Assembly (NCBI GenBank): GCA_020746835.1
Contig: JAGPNK010000007.1
Coordinates: forward strand, 62,001-126,000
Direction: 5' to 3'
Origin: Stachybotrys elegans
Taxonomy: Eukaryota > Ascomycota > Sordariomycetes > Hypocreales > Stachybotryaceae
Length of the DNA: 64,000 nucleotides
Under the pieces are notes generated by a model. It saw nothing but the letters and a program-made list of their open reading frames with translations. It did no database searches and was not told the DNA's origin. Positions 39,201 through 50,107 of this stretch are shown here, in pieces; position 1 is the first letter of the stretch, and every line of letters starts with the position of its first letter. Made by a program: the position numbers and the translations under genes.

Positions 39201-40566
39201 CTCCGCAGACACAACTTATCCTGCAACATTCAACGTTACAGAGCTGCATCGCCTCGCTCAAACCCTTGAGGTTGACCTGCAAGAGTTATACCTGAGTGGC
39301 AAGAGGCGGAGGCGTGTAAACTTGAAAGACATTTACGACTGGACGCCACTCCATTACGCCGCAGCGAAGGGATGCCCAGATGCTGTCGAAACGCTGACCG
39401 ACGTCGCAGCGGATGTCAATGCCCGGGACCTGCTCGAATGGACACCACTACATTACGCTTGTCAGAGGGGTGAGATTTCAATCGTACAAATTCTCATCAA
39501 AACAGGCGCAGACGTCGGTGTACAAGGAAGGGATGGAGTAGCACCACTACATTGTGCAGCGATGAATGGTCATAAAGAAGTGGTGGCCTTGTTGACTGAA
39601 TCGGGCGCGGGCATTGATGTTTTGGACGCCTCAGGAAACACGCCACTACTCTGGGCTGCATACAAGGGGCACATAGGCACAGTTGAGTATCTGTGGCAGG
39701 ATGCGAGTAAAAAGCTGCGAGACCATCAAGGCAGGAATGCTTTGCATCTAGCGTCCATCGGGGGAGCAGAGGAAGTGGTAAGGTGGCTTGTTTCCAAGGT
39801 GTCTACCATTAAGGATACCAAAGATCGTATTGGGAGGATCTCCCTACACTATGCCGCTATAAGTGGACGGGAAAGGATAGTCAGACTGTTAGTTGAAGAG
39901 CTAGGGGTTGACAAGGACGACAGGGACCATGCTAATCAGACGCCACTGCACGGTGCCGCTATAAATGGGCAGGAGGGGACAGTCAGGCTGTTAGTTGAAG
40001 AGCTCGGGGCTGATATAGAGGCCAAGGGGAGTAGAGGCCAGACACCACTGCTCCTTGCCGCTATGAATGGCCATGAGGGGACAGTCAGGCTGTTAGTTGA
40101 AGAGCTTGGGGCTGATATAGAGGCCAAGGACAGTGAAGGCCAGACACCACTCCACTTTGCCGCTTCGAGTGGGTGGGAGGGGACAGCCAGACTGTTAATT
40201 GAAGAGCTAGGGGCTGATGTAGAGGCCAAGGATAATAGTGGTCGGACAATTCTACACTGGGCCGCTATAGGTGGACATAAAGCAACGGCTAGGCTGCTCG
40301 CTGAAGAGCCAAGGGCTGATATAGGGGTCAAGGACAAAGACGGCATGACACCGCTGCACTGGGCCGTGATGTGTGACCGGGAGGCAGTAGCTAGGCTGCT
40401 GGTCCAAGAGCTCGGGGCTGATATAGAGGCCAAGGACAACGACGGCATGACACCGCTGCACTGGGCCGGAACCGAAGCAATAGCAAGGCTCCTAGTTGAG
40501 CTAGGGGCTGACGAGGAGGCCAAGGATAACAAGGGCCAGGGGCCGAGTTGCATAAGAATGATATAG
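36222..40566 (+). CDS. Transmembrane ankyrin-repeat protein
   Basis: Exons 36222-36340, 36398-36789 and 36842-40566 give 1411 residues. The N-terminus starts with a hydrophobic segment (FLIALLLAGVAAA), then LLALFGERVTMQFMSQS and a membrane helix (ILAMAPLGIITAVVSAIRV). Four more hydrophobic helices lie near residues 233-257, 270-293, 397-418 and 423-443. I recognise this head (LFGERVT, SAIRVGGPSWLKAIIGRA, STSEEVCELWN, VVESSTTETR) from a family of fungal proteins that couple it to ankyrin repeats. About twelve ankyrin repeats occupy residues 1000-1405, the later ones very similar to each other. Intron 2 has tandem acceptors (CAG followed by AG). Only the downstream AG at 36840-36841 keeps the frame. 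The architecture suggests a membrane-anchored sensor or scaffold whose repeats recognise a ligand, which is inference. Confidence 0.8.
39870..40530 (+). repeat. Near-identical 102-bp ankyrin tandem repeats
   Basis: Six or more consecutive 34-codon units with the core GxTPLHxAAxxGxEGTxRLLVEELGADIEAKD. A segment of about 50 bp beginning near 39973 recurs 102 bp later almost unchanged. The final unit (from about 40440) is shortened by several codons. The high nucleotide identity implies recent duplication or concerted evolution. Confidence 0.8.
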
Positions 40567-41265
40567 AGGGAGAGTCGTTTAGATGACAGCTTAGCCAACT
40601 TCCCGCCACCTGCAGCTGGATCCCGTGTAACTAGGACGTGGAAGGTGGATGTGAATGGTATAGATGAAGGACGCTTGCATGCTGGTAATAATGGACTGCC
40701 TATGGCGGGCCATGGTGGATTTCGCAGTGGACAGTTCACGGACAGAGAGCGAGTGTTTGCTTGTGGATATGGCGTTGTTTTTATTCTACTTTACCAGGAT
40801 TGGTTTGACAGGAATGACTACCTTGTTGAATGCGGACAGCGACGTTATCGTGAAAGTGTAGAGATGTCTACATTAGTAGGGGGGATTCGGCTAATTTAGA
40901 ACACCCAAGTACAGTATCATCTATGTTGGAGTTTCTAACCAATTGTCACCTATTGATCTAATATCGTCTTATCGTCAGAGGGGGCCTCCTCGAAGTCGCT
41001 GGTCTATATCCCATTGGGGCACACCAACGGGAAATCCTACATCTCCGTTGGAGTTGTGTCTTCATAAGCATGTTTGATATGCGAGGGGCATCTTGTGTAC
41101 ACTATTAGTCTAGCCCAAGCCAAATGCCACAAAGAGGCGGCCTCCCCTTTCTAACAACCAACTTACAGTACCCTACTATTCAGTTCGCGTAGGTCGATTC
41201 TAAATCAGTGTCTATCACAGCATGTAGAGTACCCTCACGCTTGTGGTTCAAATCAAGTCTTCAAT
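40567..41265. other. Intergenic between convergent genes
   Basis: About 700 bp, relatively AT-rich, between the transmembrane ankyrin gene (plus) and the GT8 pseudogene (minus). Frames up to 84 codons without domains. No repeat seen. Confidence 0.5.
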
Positions 41266-42259
41266 TTAATAATCGAGAGTGCTCAACGGTGCGACTGTTC
41301 CTCTCACCATCTCAAATACCGCCCTCCCGTCATCCTGCTGAAGCCGCTCATTCTCCCAGTCACGGTACTCCTCCCACCACCAGCCATGCGTCTCGCCATC
41401 TTTACCCGAGTAGCCCGCCGAGCCATCCGGCCCCAGACGCTTGGCCCACGGCTTGTCCACAATGTAATGCAGACACACAACCTCCTCGTCTCGCCACAGG
41501 TCCCGATGCCAGTACCTCATAGTCTTGATGGCGTTCCATTGCCACCCGAGCCCCAGCCATCTGTCCCGAAAGAAGTGTGCGAGAAAGTCCTGGTCAGGAA
41601 ACTGAAACGTCCCAAGGAGAGGCGTCGTATTGAAGAAGTCAAGCATTCGTTCCCACAATCCTTGCGACGGGTGAAAGAGGAACAGCCCGCTGTTGAGCAG
41701 GTCGTATGTTCTAGGGCCGCCGCTGGAAGGTTGGTTGGGTTCCGTCAAGCCACGCGGGTGCGTGAGATTGGTATAGGCGCAGTTCTCAGGCTTCCAGTCA
41801 GCGGGTGCCCAGGGATCCGAATCGAGGTTGCAGACACAGGCGTGGTTCGCCGCCAACCAGTCCGAGGGCAGGCTGGATTCAAAGTCGAATATCGCATCCA
41901 TGTTCTGGAACACAGCCATGTCGGCATCGAGGAAGCACACAGCGTCGTAGCCGGATAGCTCAAAGACGCGCAGCTTGGTCCACGTATCCTTGAAGCGCTC
42001 GGCGATGAGAAGCGTCTTGATGCCTGGGCTGGGCACTAGATGCTCGCATTTTCATAGTATCATGTTGCTCTTTGCTGCTTCGAGCTGTAGTGCGGTTACC
42101 GCGGCTCGTTTCAATTCTGGCGTGTATAGGACGACTAAGGGTTGCTTGCTTCCCTGCTTCTTCAGTGTATGCATCAGAATCACGACACCGGGGCAGATAT
42201 GAGTGATGGGTGATAAGTGTTGCATAGGCGTATCGCCTAACGTCTCCGTTCCCTTCCAT
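41266..42259 (-). pseudogene. GT8 glycosyltransferase (galactinol-synthase-like), broken by frameshift and nonsense codon
   Basis: Homology-like sequence runs from an ATG at 42259 (MEGNGDVRRYAYATLITHHS) to TAA at 41266. It includes YLP/GVVILMHTLKKQGS, LVVLYTPEL, DTWTKLRVFEL, the metal-binding DxD in VCFLDADMAVF, LNSGLFLFHPS, FPDQDFLAHFF and LHYIVDKPWAKRL, all typical of family GT8 enzymes that use UDP-sugars and Mn2+. Two lesions interrupt it. One extra base sits in a run of four G (42190-42193) between SYLP and GVV. An in-frame TGA at 42054-42052 lies just before KCEHLVPSPGIK, where relatives usually have an Arg-like residue, so CGA to TGA is likely. An intron explaining either lesion is not apparent. 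Without the extra base the coding length is exactly 331 codons. The gene is probably dead in this strain, although the frameshift alone could be a sequencing error. Confidence 0.8.
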
Positions 42260-42498
42260 AACTCCCAATGATGATCCTCTGCGAACAGTGTTATAACTAA
42301 GAGGACCAAGGTGTTCAGATGCAGGGCTATATGCACAAGGTCCATGACGTCCTATATTCGTGCCCATCCCCGATAACCGACTGGTCACACAGGAAAAGGT
42401 ATTTGTCACGTTCGATACTTGAACTTAAAAGCGGTGTGGCATCCTATACAAATCTATCGTAATTCCTTTGTCGTTCAACTGGTCACGGGGCTGCTATT

Positions 42499-43396
42499 CT
42501 AGTTCTGAACTGCCTCAACGATAGCCCCAGCTGCACCCTGGTCAAGGCCGTCCAACGTGGCCATGTCCTGCTCATCAAGCTCGAAGCTGTACAAGTTTGC
42601 ATTCGTCTTAATGCGGTCCTTGTTGTCGCTCTTGGGCAGGGGAATCCAACCCTTCTGCAGGCTCCATCGCAGCAAGACCTGGTTAGCCGTGACGCCGTGT
42701 TTGCCAGCAATAGCCACCAAGTGCTCATCATCTGCTTTTTGGTTCCTGACTATCGGGCAGTATGCCTCTACAACGATGCCGTTCTTCTCGCAGTACTCGA
42801 CAATCTCCCTTTGTTGGCACCACGGATGAAGCTGATGATGCGGTTAATGCGCAGGCACTCACATGCACGCGTGAACAATGCCTTACCTCGATCTGGTTGA
42901 CATGAGGCGGCCACATTTTGGCCACCTCTTTCAATTCCTGGATATTGCTGATGCCAAAGTTGCTGACGCCTATGCTCTTGGCTTTGCCCTCCTCGTACAT
43001 GCGCTCCAAGGCCTGCCACATCTCCAGCCTCTCCTTCTTACTGCAGTCGGGACTGTGGATAAGGAAGAGATCGACGTAGCCAGACTTGGGGTCCAGCTTC
43101 CGCGCGCTTTCGATGCATTTCTCGTAGCTCTTGTCCACGGACCCTCCCGCGGTCAGGATCTTGGTTGTGATGAACAAATCCCCGCGGTCGAGCAGAGATT
43201 GCTGCACGGCCTTTCCCACCTCGGCCTCATTTCCGTAACATTGGCCGGTGTCGATGTGCCGATAGCCGCATTCCAGGGCATTGAGGCATGAGTTGGTGCA
43301 GAGCTGGGGTGGCGATGCCCAGACGCCGAATCCCAGCTGTGGGATCTTGGTCTCGTTGGGGAGAGTGACTGTGTCGGCGATGGTTCTTTGGCCCAT
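42499..43396 (-). CDS. Aldo-keto reductase
   Basis: Two exons, 43396-42887 and 42831-42499. The 55-nt intron has donor GTAAGG and acceptor CAG, and splicing gives VNQIELHPWCQQREIVEYC and 280 residues. The catalytic tetrad is visible: Asp49 and Tyr54 in HIDTGQCYGNE, Lys79 in ITTK and His114 in LIHS. NADPH-binding residues follow near the C-terminus (IPLPKSDNKDRIKTN). This is a full-length (alpha/beta)8 AKR, probably reducing an aldehyde or ketone in the cytosol. It is divergently transcribed from the A-T-R carboxylic acid reductase only 379 bp away, so it may reduce the aldehyde that enzyme releases. That coupling is inference from position and chemistry. Confidence 0.9.
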
Positions 43397-43775
43397 GGTG
43401 TATTGAGTCCGACTCCGCGATGGATGCGAGGATATGGTCGATTACGGTCGAGATGATTTGGCAACTCTCATCAATCAAGATCAGTTGGTCGCCAGGTTGA
43501 GAATGCGGGGCGTGAGGCGTGAGGCGTCGATGCGTGTATTCGTCATCAGCGGTCCATGACGCGGGGAATTCCGTGTATTCTTGGAGATTGGTGGGTATCT
43601 AACACATCTGAAAAGGAACGAGGGGCCGTCTTGGCCTTTTCCATCGCTGGGTTTGCATTCCATTTGGAGAATTCCATTTCTCAGGATTATCTTGACGACA
43701 TCCAAGGTCCTCCAACTTCAGGCCTGAAGCATTTTGATGAAATTCAACTTGAACAATTTGGCGCCGTCTTGGAAC
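43397..43775. promoter_or_regulatory. Shared bidirectional promoter of AKR and A-T-R genes
   Basis: 379 bp between divergent start codons. Short frames inside are not supported as genes. The arrangement allows co-regulation of the reductase and the NRPS-like enzyme, for example by the nearby Zn2Cys6 regulator. No obvious palindromic CGG site was found by eye. Confidence 0.5.
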
Positions 43776-46700
43776 ATGGAACAGCCAGAGCCAAATTACT
43801 TCACATGTACTCTGGGTGAAGCACGGAACTTGGGGACCAAGTCTGGCCACGATTCACCATCGTTTCACAACGTGATCGAATTGGTCGACGAACAAGCCAA
43901 ACGACACCCAAACTCCTACGCGCTTGGGTTCTCGAGGTGTACAGAGTCTGCGGCGGATAATACCAGTCTGGAGCCCTGAAACCAGACCCGTGATTATCTT
44001 CGACTGACGGATCCGCAGCTCCTCGTGCATATACGTACAAAGATCTGCAGATCTTGTCAACTGCTTCCTCCCGGCGGTTGTTCCACACCACGGGAGTGCC
44101 CGAGAAAGATGCCAACGCCGTCGCAGGCCTCTTATGCACGAGCAACATTCACTTTATCTCAACATGGCTCGGCTTGATGCGCCTGGGATGGTCGGTCGTA
44201 TTATTGGCGTAAGTGATTCTTGTTCTTAATGGTGGATTTGGTTCATGTTTGACAAGCTGTGAAGACCTCAGTTGGAGCCAAGTGCGATCCATCATCTCTG
44301 CACCAGCGTGCATGCTCAATTCGTCTTTGTGGAAGACCGATACGAGTCCAAAGTGGACAGCATAAGACATGCTTTAAACATCTTCCGAGTTCCCATCAGC
44401 TCGCCCAACCAGCCACTACCAACAGCCGATATACCGAATGATGTGCCGGCCGCAACGGCGGCATGCATATTCCACACGTCTGGGACGTCGTCTGGCCTAC
44501 CAAAGCCCATATTTCAGAGCCAGTACGGTGCTGTCACCGTCCTACCCAGATTCCCCGGCCAGGACAAGCCAGCCACATTTTCCACTACACCGTTGTATCA
44601 CGGCGGACTGGCGGATTGCCTGAGAGCCTGGACATCCCAGGCCATGATATGGCTTTTCCCTGAAGGAGAAGCGCCAATCACAGCTGCAAATGTCGCACGA
44701 GCCGTTGCGTTTGCTCGCAAAGCGAACCTTGCCCGTGTGGGATGTTTCTCGTCTGTGCCGTACGTCTTGCAAATGCTCTCCGAAGACGACTCAGACATCA
44801 GGCTGCTCCAATCCATGGAGCTGGTCGGCGTCGGCGGCGCCGCTCTGGATAGCACCATTGGCCATAAACTTGTCAATGCCCGAGTGCGACTGCTGTCGAG
44901 AATGGGCAGCGCCGAGTGTGGCTTTCTCATGTCCTCTCATCGGCACTACGAGTCCGAAAAAGATTGGCAATTCCTGCGCCTCGCCGTCGGTTCAAGTCTC
45001 CTAGGCTTTGAGGCCCGCGACGATGGGCTGTCTGAGCTGGTTGTCCAGCCGGACTGGCCGTACCGCGCCAAAACTAACCGCCATGATGGCTCATATGCCA
45101 CATCAGACTTGTTTGAGCCACACCCAAGCAAGGCGCATGCATGGCGATACCATAGCCGAGGAGATTCTCAGATCGTACTTATAAATGGCAAGAAATTTGA
45201 CCCAGCTTCGATGGAGGCCAGCATCCTGGCTTCATCGGCGCTGCTCCAGGACGTCTTCATCTTTGGGACCGGTCAATCGCATGCCGGAGCGCTGCTATTT
45301 CCACAATCTGATGAATTATCCCCCGACGATGTAGTGGCAAGGGTATGGCCACAGTTTGATCAGATGAACCAGTCAAGCCAGAATCACGCCCGCATCGCCC
45401 AGTCCATGCTCATCATTCCTCCTCGCTGTAGCCGGCAGCAGCCTCTAGAGAAGAGCAGCAAAGGAACTATTCTTAGACGTCGAGTTGAAGACCGATACAA
45501 AGGTCTCATACAAGCAGCCTACGATGAAAGACCCACAGTGGAGGGTATCTCGCTGCCCGTGTCTGATGAGGATCTGGCACGGGTCATCGCACAGTGTTTT
45601 GAGACGGTTCTAGGCCGTGAGATTGACAAGCAGAGGGACCTTTATCAGCAAGGCGTGGATTCTATCGCATGCGTACAGATCAGAAGGCTTATCCAGTCTG
45701 CATGTCTCCCAGCCGGCGCAACCCCCTTGCCTGCTAACGTTATATACGACCATGGGACAATCGATGCGCTGGCGTCTCATCTGCAACAGCTCAGAAGTGG
45801 CGTACAGTCCGATGCACACCAAGAGCATTCTCAGTGGAAAGCCATGGAAAATATGGCGGAAAGGTATTCCCAATTCAGTTTCTCCGCCGATATCGCCTCG
45901 GAACGCCGTGGCTGCGTCACCGTCCTGACCGGTGCCACCGGCTTTCTCGGAGCCCATATTCTGGATCTTCTGCGGCACAACAGTCGCGTTACCAAGGTTT
46001 ACTGCTTACTGCGAGCATCCTCGCCGGCCGCTGCCTACGAGCGGGTGCAGAAAGCGCTTATGGATCGTGAACTGGCGCCGCTCAGCCAATCTCCTGATGC
46101 AGGCTGTGAGGTCATTTGCCTACCCTCTGATCTGTCCAAGAAAGGATTCGCGATCCAGCAAGATAATTTTAAGCGAATGCTTCGGGAGACAACGTTGGTG
46201 ATTCACTCATCATGGACGGTTAACTTCACTCTTCATCTGCCTTCATTTGAGGATCAGATTGCAAGCACCCACAACCTCATTGAGTTCGCTGCAAGCAGCA
46301 ACTCCAGGCTACAGTTCATCAGCTCCATCGCAGCAGTGAGCTCCTCGCCAGATCGACGAGTCCTAGAACGCATCTCATCCAGGCCATCCGATGCGTCGCC
46401 CTTGGGATACTCGCAGTCAAAATGGGTGGCGGAGCAAATATGCCAAGCTGCAAACGCTGACTTCAGCGCAAGCCGAGCTACTCATCGACTCGACTCATTA
46501 GTTTCCGTCATTCGAGTGGGACAGCTGTGCGGAAACCAATCAGGAGTTTGGAACATGAGTGAGGCATACCCTCTCATGCTTTCAACGTGTAAGCTCACAG
46601 GATGTCTGCCGAGCCTACCACACGAGCCATTGAACTGGATTCCTGTAGAGCTGGCGGCACAAGCAGTACTGGATATCTCTTTGCCCAATACCACCCGAAT

Positions 46701-47109
46701 GTGCAGAAGTTTCGCGCTGGAATTTCAGGAGAGCGTCTACACGCCGGTATACCATGTCCTCAACCCGCACACCACACCAACGTTCGACACGATGCTACGG
46801 TGGTTGAAAGGCAGCGGCGTGTCTTTCGATATTGTACAGCCTTCTGAGTGGCTTGAACGACTCGAAATGGGTTTGAGACAGAGACCTGAAGGCCACAGCT
46901 CCGAATCCCTCCTGGGACTCTGGAAAGACAAATTCGGAGGAGGGGCGGATGCATCGGCAGAACAGGATTGCAAGGTGGAAACTTCGTCCGTGTTTGAGAT
47001 TCTCAATAGCCAGGACGCATCTAAAGTAATGAAAGCCATTCAACCGGTTGATCGGGAGAGGATGGTCAAAATTTGGGACTGGATCGTGAGGACGTCTGAA
47101 AGCCGATAA
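43776..47109 (+). CDS. NRPS-like enzyme with A-T-R domains (carboxylic acid reductase type)
   Basis: Three exons, 43776-43938, 44019-44208 and 44265-47109, give 1065 residues. Intron 1 is 80 nt (GTACAG..CGCAG). Intron 2 is 56 nt and must end at the unusual GAAG acceptor (44263-44264) to yield VVLLAPQLEPSAIHHLC. The next AG breaks the frame. Adenylation domain, residues 20-530: FHTSGTSSGLPKP is the phosphate-binding loop near residue 187, and KGTILRRR is the A10-like motif. Thiolation domain: GVDSIACVQIRRL, with the phosphopantetheine Ser near 584. Reductase domain from about 670: GATGFLGAHILDLL binds NADPH, and YSQSKWVAEQI (near 834) is the SDR-type Tyr/Lys pair. Such enzymes activate a carboxylic acid as AMP ester, load it on the carrier arm and release it reductively as an aldehyde. 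The substrate is unknown. Confidence 0.9.
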
Positions 47110-47240
47110 AGGTGCATACCCTCCCTTTTATTATTTCTATCAATGGAATTATGATTCTCTATAAAATATCCCTAGTCACACGGTACTCCATCAACGTCAG
47201 TAGCTCGGCCATCCCGACCTCGTGGTAACACTAGCCGCCT

Positions 47241-48025
47241 CTAGACGACCACAGTAGTAGTTTCTGTCACTGCGGCCGTGAGGAGAGGAACGCCAATGCT
47301 GGAGCACAGTGACTCAATGCCTTCCGAGTCAAGACCATAGAAGCAAATAGGCGTAGGCCGAGGTCCGGCGGCGGAGGTGGTGAATTGCCGTGCAACCAGA
47401 TGGTTGTATTCTTCCAGGAAAGCAGCGGATTCTGTCGTTGTAAGAACAGCGGGAGATGGAGGTGTAGTAGAGGAAACTTCGCCGGGCAGAGAGTCGAAAA
47501 TTTCAGCCTCCGGCGTAGGAGTCGCTTCCAGTGTAGGAGTCGTTTCGGATGTAAGAATCGTTTCCGGTGTAGGAGTGTCCGGTGTGGAAGTCGTCTCTGG
47601 TGTAGGCGTCGGCTCTAGTATAGGAGTCGTCTCAGGTGCAAGAGTCGGCTCTAGTGTAGGAGTTGTTTCAGGTGTAGAGCTCGTCTCCGGCGTGGGGATG
47701 GCTTGGTCCGCTGGAGTCGAGAATGGGGTTTCGTGGTAGCTACAGACAATCAGTGTCTTCCCATTCGAGTACTTGGCAAAACAGCATACGAGGTGACAGT
47801 AGTCGTATCAACGGTAATAGTCACAGGCGGCGCATCAGAGCAGAACTCATTAGCCACCTGCGAGTACTGCGGACTCAGAGCGCAGTGCAGGCGCCCATCT
47901 CCCGACACGCGTTTCTCGAGCTGCGAGCCTCTGAGGAAGAGAGGTAGCCGGGGGTAAGCCGATGCTTGAGGCAGCATGGCAAGGGCCCAGGTGAGGGCCC
48001 AAGCAAAGAAATCCGGGGGCAGCAT
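47241..48025 (-). pseudogene. Secreted mucin-like Thr/Pro-rich protein with an apparent one-base frameshift
   Basis: The minus strand encodes a signal peptide (MLPPDFFAWALTWALAMLP), a KR site, a short globular part with Cys (HCALSPQYSQVANEFCSDA), then TVTSYAV. The frame is lost at a run of four T (plus 47778-47781). Adding one T restores SYAVFAKYSNGKTLIVC and leads into a Thr/Pro/Glu repeat region and a C-terminal block containing ICFYGLDSEGIESLCSSIG. The stop is at 47241. Restored length is about 261 residues. The heavy Thr/Ser/Pro content predicts O-glycosylation and an extracellular, possibly wall-linked, location. No GPI signal is evident. I do not recognise the family. As with the other homopolymer breaks, assembly error is as likely as true loss. 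Confidence 0.6.
47530..47700 (-). repeat. Thr/Pro/Glu minisatellite in the mucin-like gene
   Basis: Imperfect 15- to 36-bp units on the minus strand encode alternations of TPETT, TPTLEP, TLAPETTPILEP and similar. On the plus strand they appear as GGTGTAGGAGTCG-type repeats. The pattern fits slippage-prone, length-variable cell-surface repeat domains. Confidence 0.75.
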
Positions 48026-48490
48026 AGTGGTGGTTGGATTGATGCAATGACAAGGAATGTTAGGGGTGGGAAGGAAAAGAGTTAGAAGGGGGATATTCTC
48101 TGTTTTGATATGGGACTGTTTCTGTCGTGGTAAGACGTGTCACGTCAGTCACGGGCACGGTCAATATCTTTGTTATCAACGCTCGTTTTGGGGATCGAAG
48201 GTCTCCTATTTGTCGCCGAAACGCCATAACTGAGGGTGGCCAGGAGGGTACAAGCTCAAACTCTGAATACGGTGCCAAACAATCGACCAGTAGCCAGATA
48301 CAGCCACGGTGGCATGTCCTGTATCGTATGATTTACATGTGTATGAGAATCTTGTCAGCTAGACCGTGTTCTGTAACGAGTCTGGGTGACTGGTTTCAAT
48401 TGTATGCAAAATTCCGTGTACATCGCTAGACATAGTTGCGCCGTGTTCTCGTTATCATCTTCACAATTTAAATGTGGTACGTGTTCCCCC
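48026..48490. other. Intergenic; promoter of the mucin-like gene
   Basis: 465 bp between the mucin-like start and the Zn2Cys6 gene stop, both on the minus strand. No gene or repeat supported. Confidence 0.5.
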
Positions 48491-50107
48491 TCATCTCAGA
48501 ACAAGCTCGATATTATTATGCGACGCCGAGCACTGTACACACCGAAGCCTCATCGAGGTCATCTCTGCCGCCTTGATAGGATCGTCGCCGGGCTTTGGAT
48601 TGCCCAGCCGACAGCGTATCCACATGAAGCGGTAATACCACCAGTCGGGCATCTTGTTCCACTCGTCGCCGTGGAATGCCCAGAAGAAGCGGTCCAGCAT
48701 GCTGCGAATGTGTTTCTGGAGGACGGGGTCGTCGGTGGAGGCGCAGGCGGCTGACAGGCCACCGGTGATGAAGCCGGCGCCCAAGGGAGCAAACTTGCAG
48801 GCTTGCTCGGCGACCTTGACCATCTGCTGGACGAGGTCTGCCAGTTCGGTGGGCAGCGTCTGGTCGTCGGGATAGTAGGCCTGGAGAATATGGTTCTGGC
48901 CGATGGCGGAGGAGAGGGCCAGACACAATGCCCCCTGCAAGTCCCTGCGTGTCCTCGAAAGCACGCTGTCCATGTAACCCCGCGCAGCGCCCAGACTCGC
49001 CAGCCGCTCGGTAATCCTGGGTACGTCATGCATGGCGAGGCGGTAGTTCGTTTGTATCTCGTCATGGTACAGCTCCGGCCTGCGCATAAACCTGGGCAAG
49101 AGTGATATGCTGGAGAAATGGAGGCTTGGAAATGAGGCGTGAGGCTTGACGTTGATGTCGGCCAACTCTGGCCCAGACATCATTGGCTGGGCCAGGCCGG
49201 CCATGACCTCCCAGTATCGGGGACTGAGATTGATGGTCCGATCGGTGAGGCCGCTCATAATCTGCGCATGCACAAGTCAGCGCCGCCAGGTGTAGGTGAA
49301 GGGTGGATGGACGGATGCTTACCAAAGGGGCTGATATGACGGACAGAACTACGATGTCAAACTCGTCACGAGGCCCCTCGACTACCATCATCTCTGCCAG
49401 ACACTGCAGTCCTTGCTCGTGGGTCGTATTCCCCTCGGGTGCCCCGATCCAACCCTGAGGCAGAAGGTCAGAAAATGCCATGTGAGGCCAGAAGGGAGGG
49501 CTAGAATGCTCACCTGGACAAGCATAACCATGTATATGGAGCAGAGGAGCTCTGCCAGGTGCTTATGGGCGGTGGGGGAGGCCAAGGCCTCTTGCAATGC
49601 TTTGAGTGCAATGCCATACTTCTTGAGGGCCTGCATCGTGGGCACATTGTTGCCGTCTCTGGAAAAGTCTCTGCCAAAGGCAGTCTGCAAGGCATCGGCA
49701 GAGGCGTCGAGGGCCCTGTTCCTGCCGATCCTCAGGGGCAGAAGCTTGAGAAAGGGACCAAAGTTGGTGAGGTCGTAGCGGACATCCTGCATCTCGAGCC
49801 TCTGGATGAAGGACCCTGTCAGGTAGGTGGTGGCATTGGCGGGAACCATGGCAAGGGGGTCAGGCGAGGTGACGGCCCGAGGCCCGGGGTCTCTGGGTGT
49901 GGCTTGCTTCAGCCCGTGCAGGAACTTGTACCGCTTGGTGTCGCTGCCAGTGCAGTGGGCGCCGACGCGGACACATCGGGAACAGGCCGGCTTGGCCAGG
50001 TCACACTGGGATCGTCAGCAGCTGGGATGGGCGTTGGGGGCGGAACCAACCTTCTTCTTCTTGCGCCGACAGGCATCGCAGCCGCGACTCAACGGGACGC
50101 CTGGCAT
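48491..50107 (-). CDS. Zn(II)2Cys6 transcription factor
   Basis: Four exons on the minus strand: 50107-50051, 50005-49514, 49454-49323 and 49261-48491. Introns are 45, 59 and 61 nt, all phase 0, giving 483 residues. The binuclear zinc cluster spans residues 10-37 with the spacing C-X2-C-X6-C-X6-C-X2-C-X6-C. The first 45-nt intron interrupts it between Lys19 and Cys20. The rest resembles the fungal-specific middle homology region of short regulators, with helical segments such as LALSSAIGQNH and a C-terminus containing WNKMPDWWYYRFMW. It should bind CGG-type half-sites in the nucleus. Being close to the A-T-R, SDR and EthD genes, it is the natural candidate for a pathway-specific activator. 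That role is inference from location. Confidence 0.9.
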
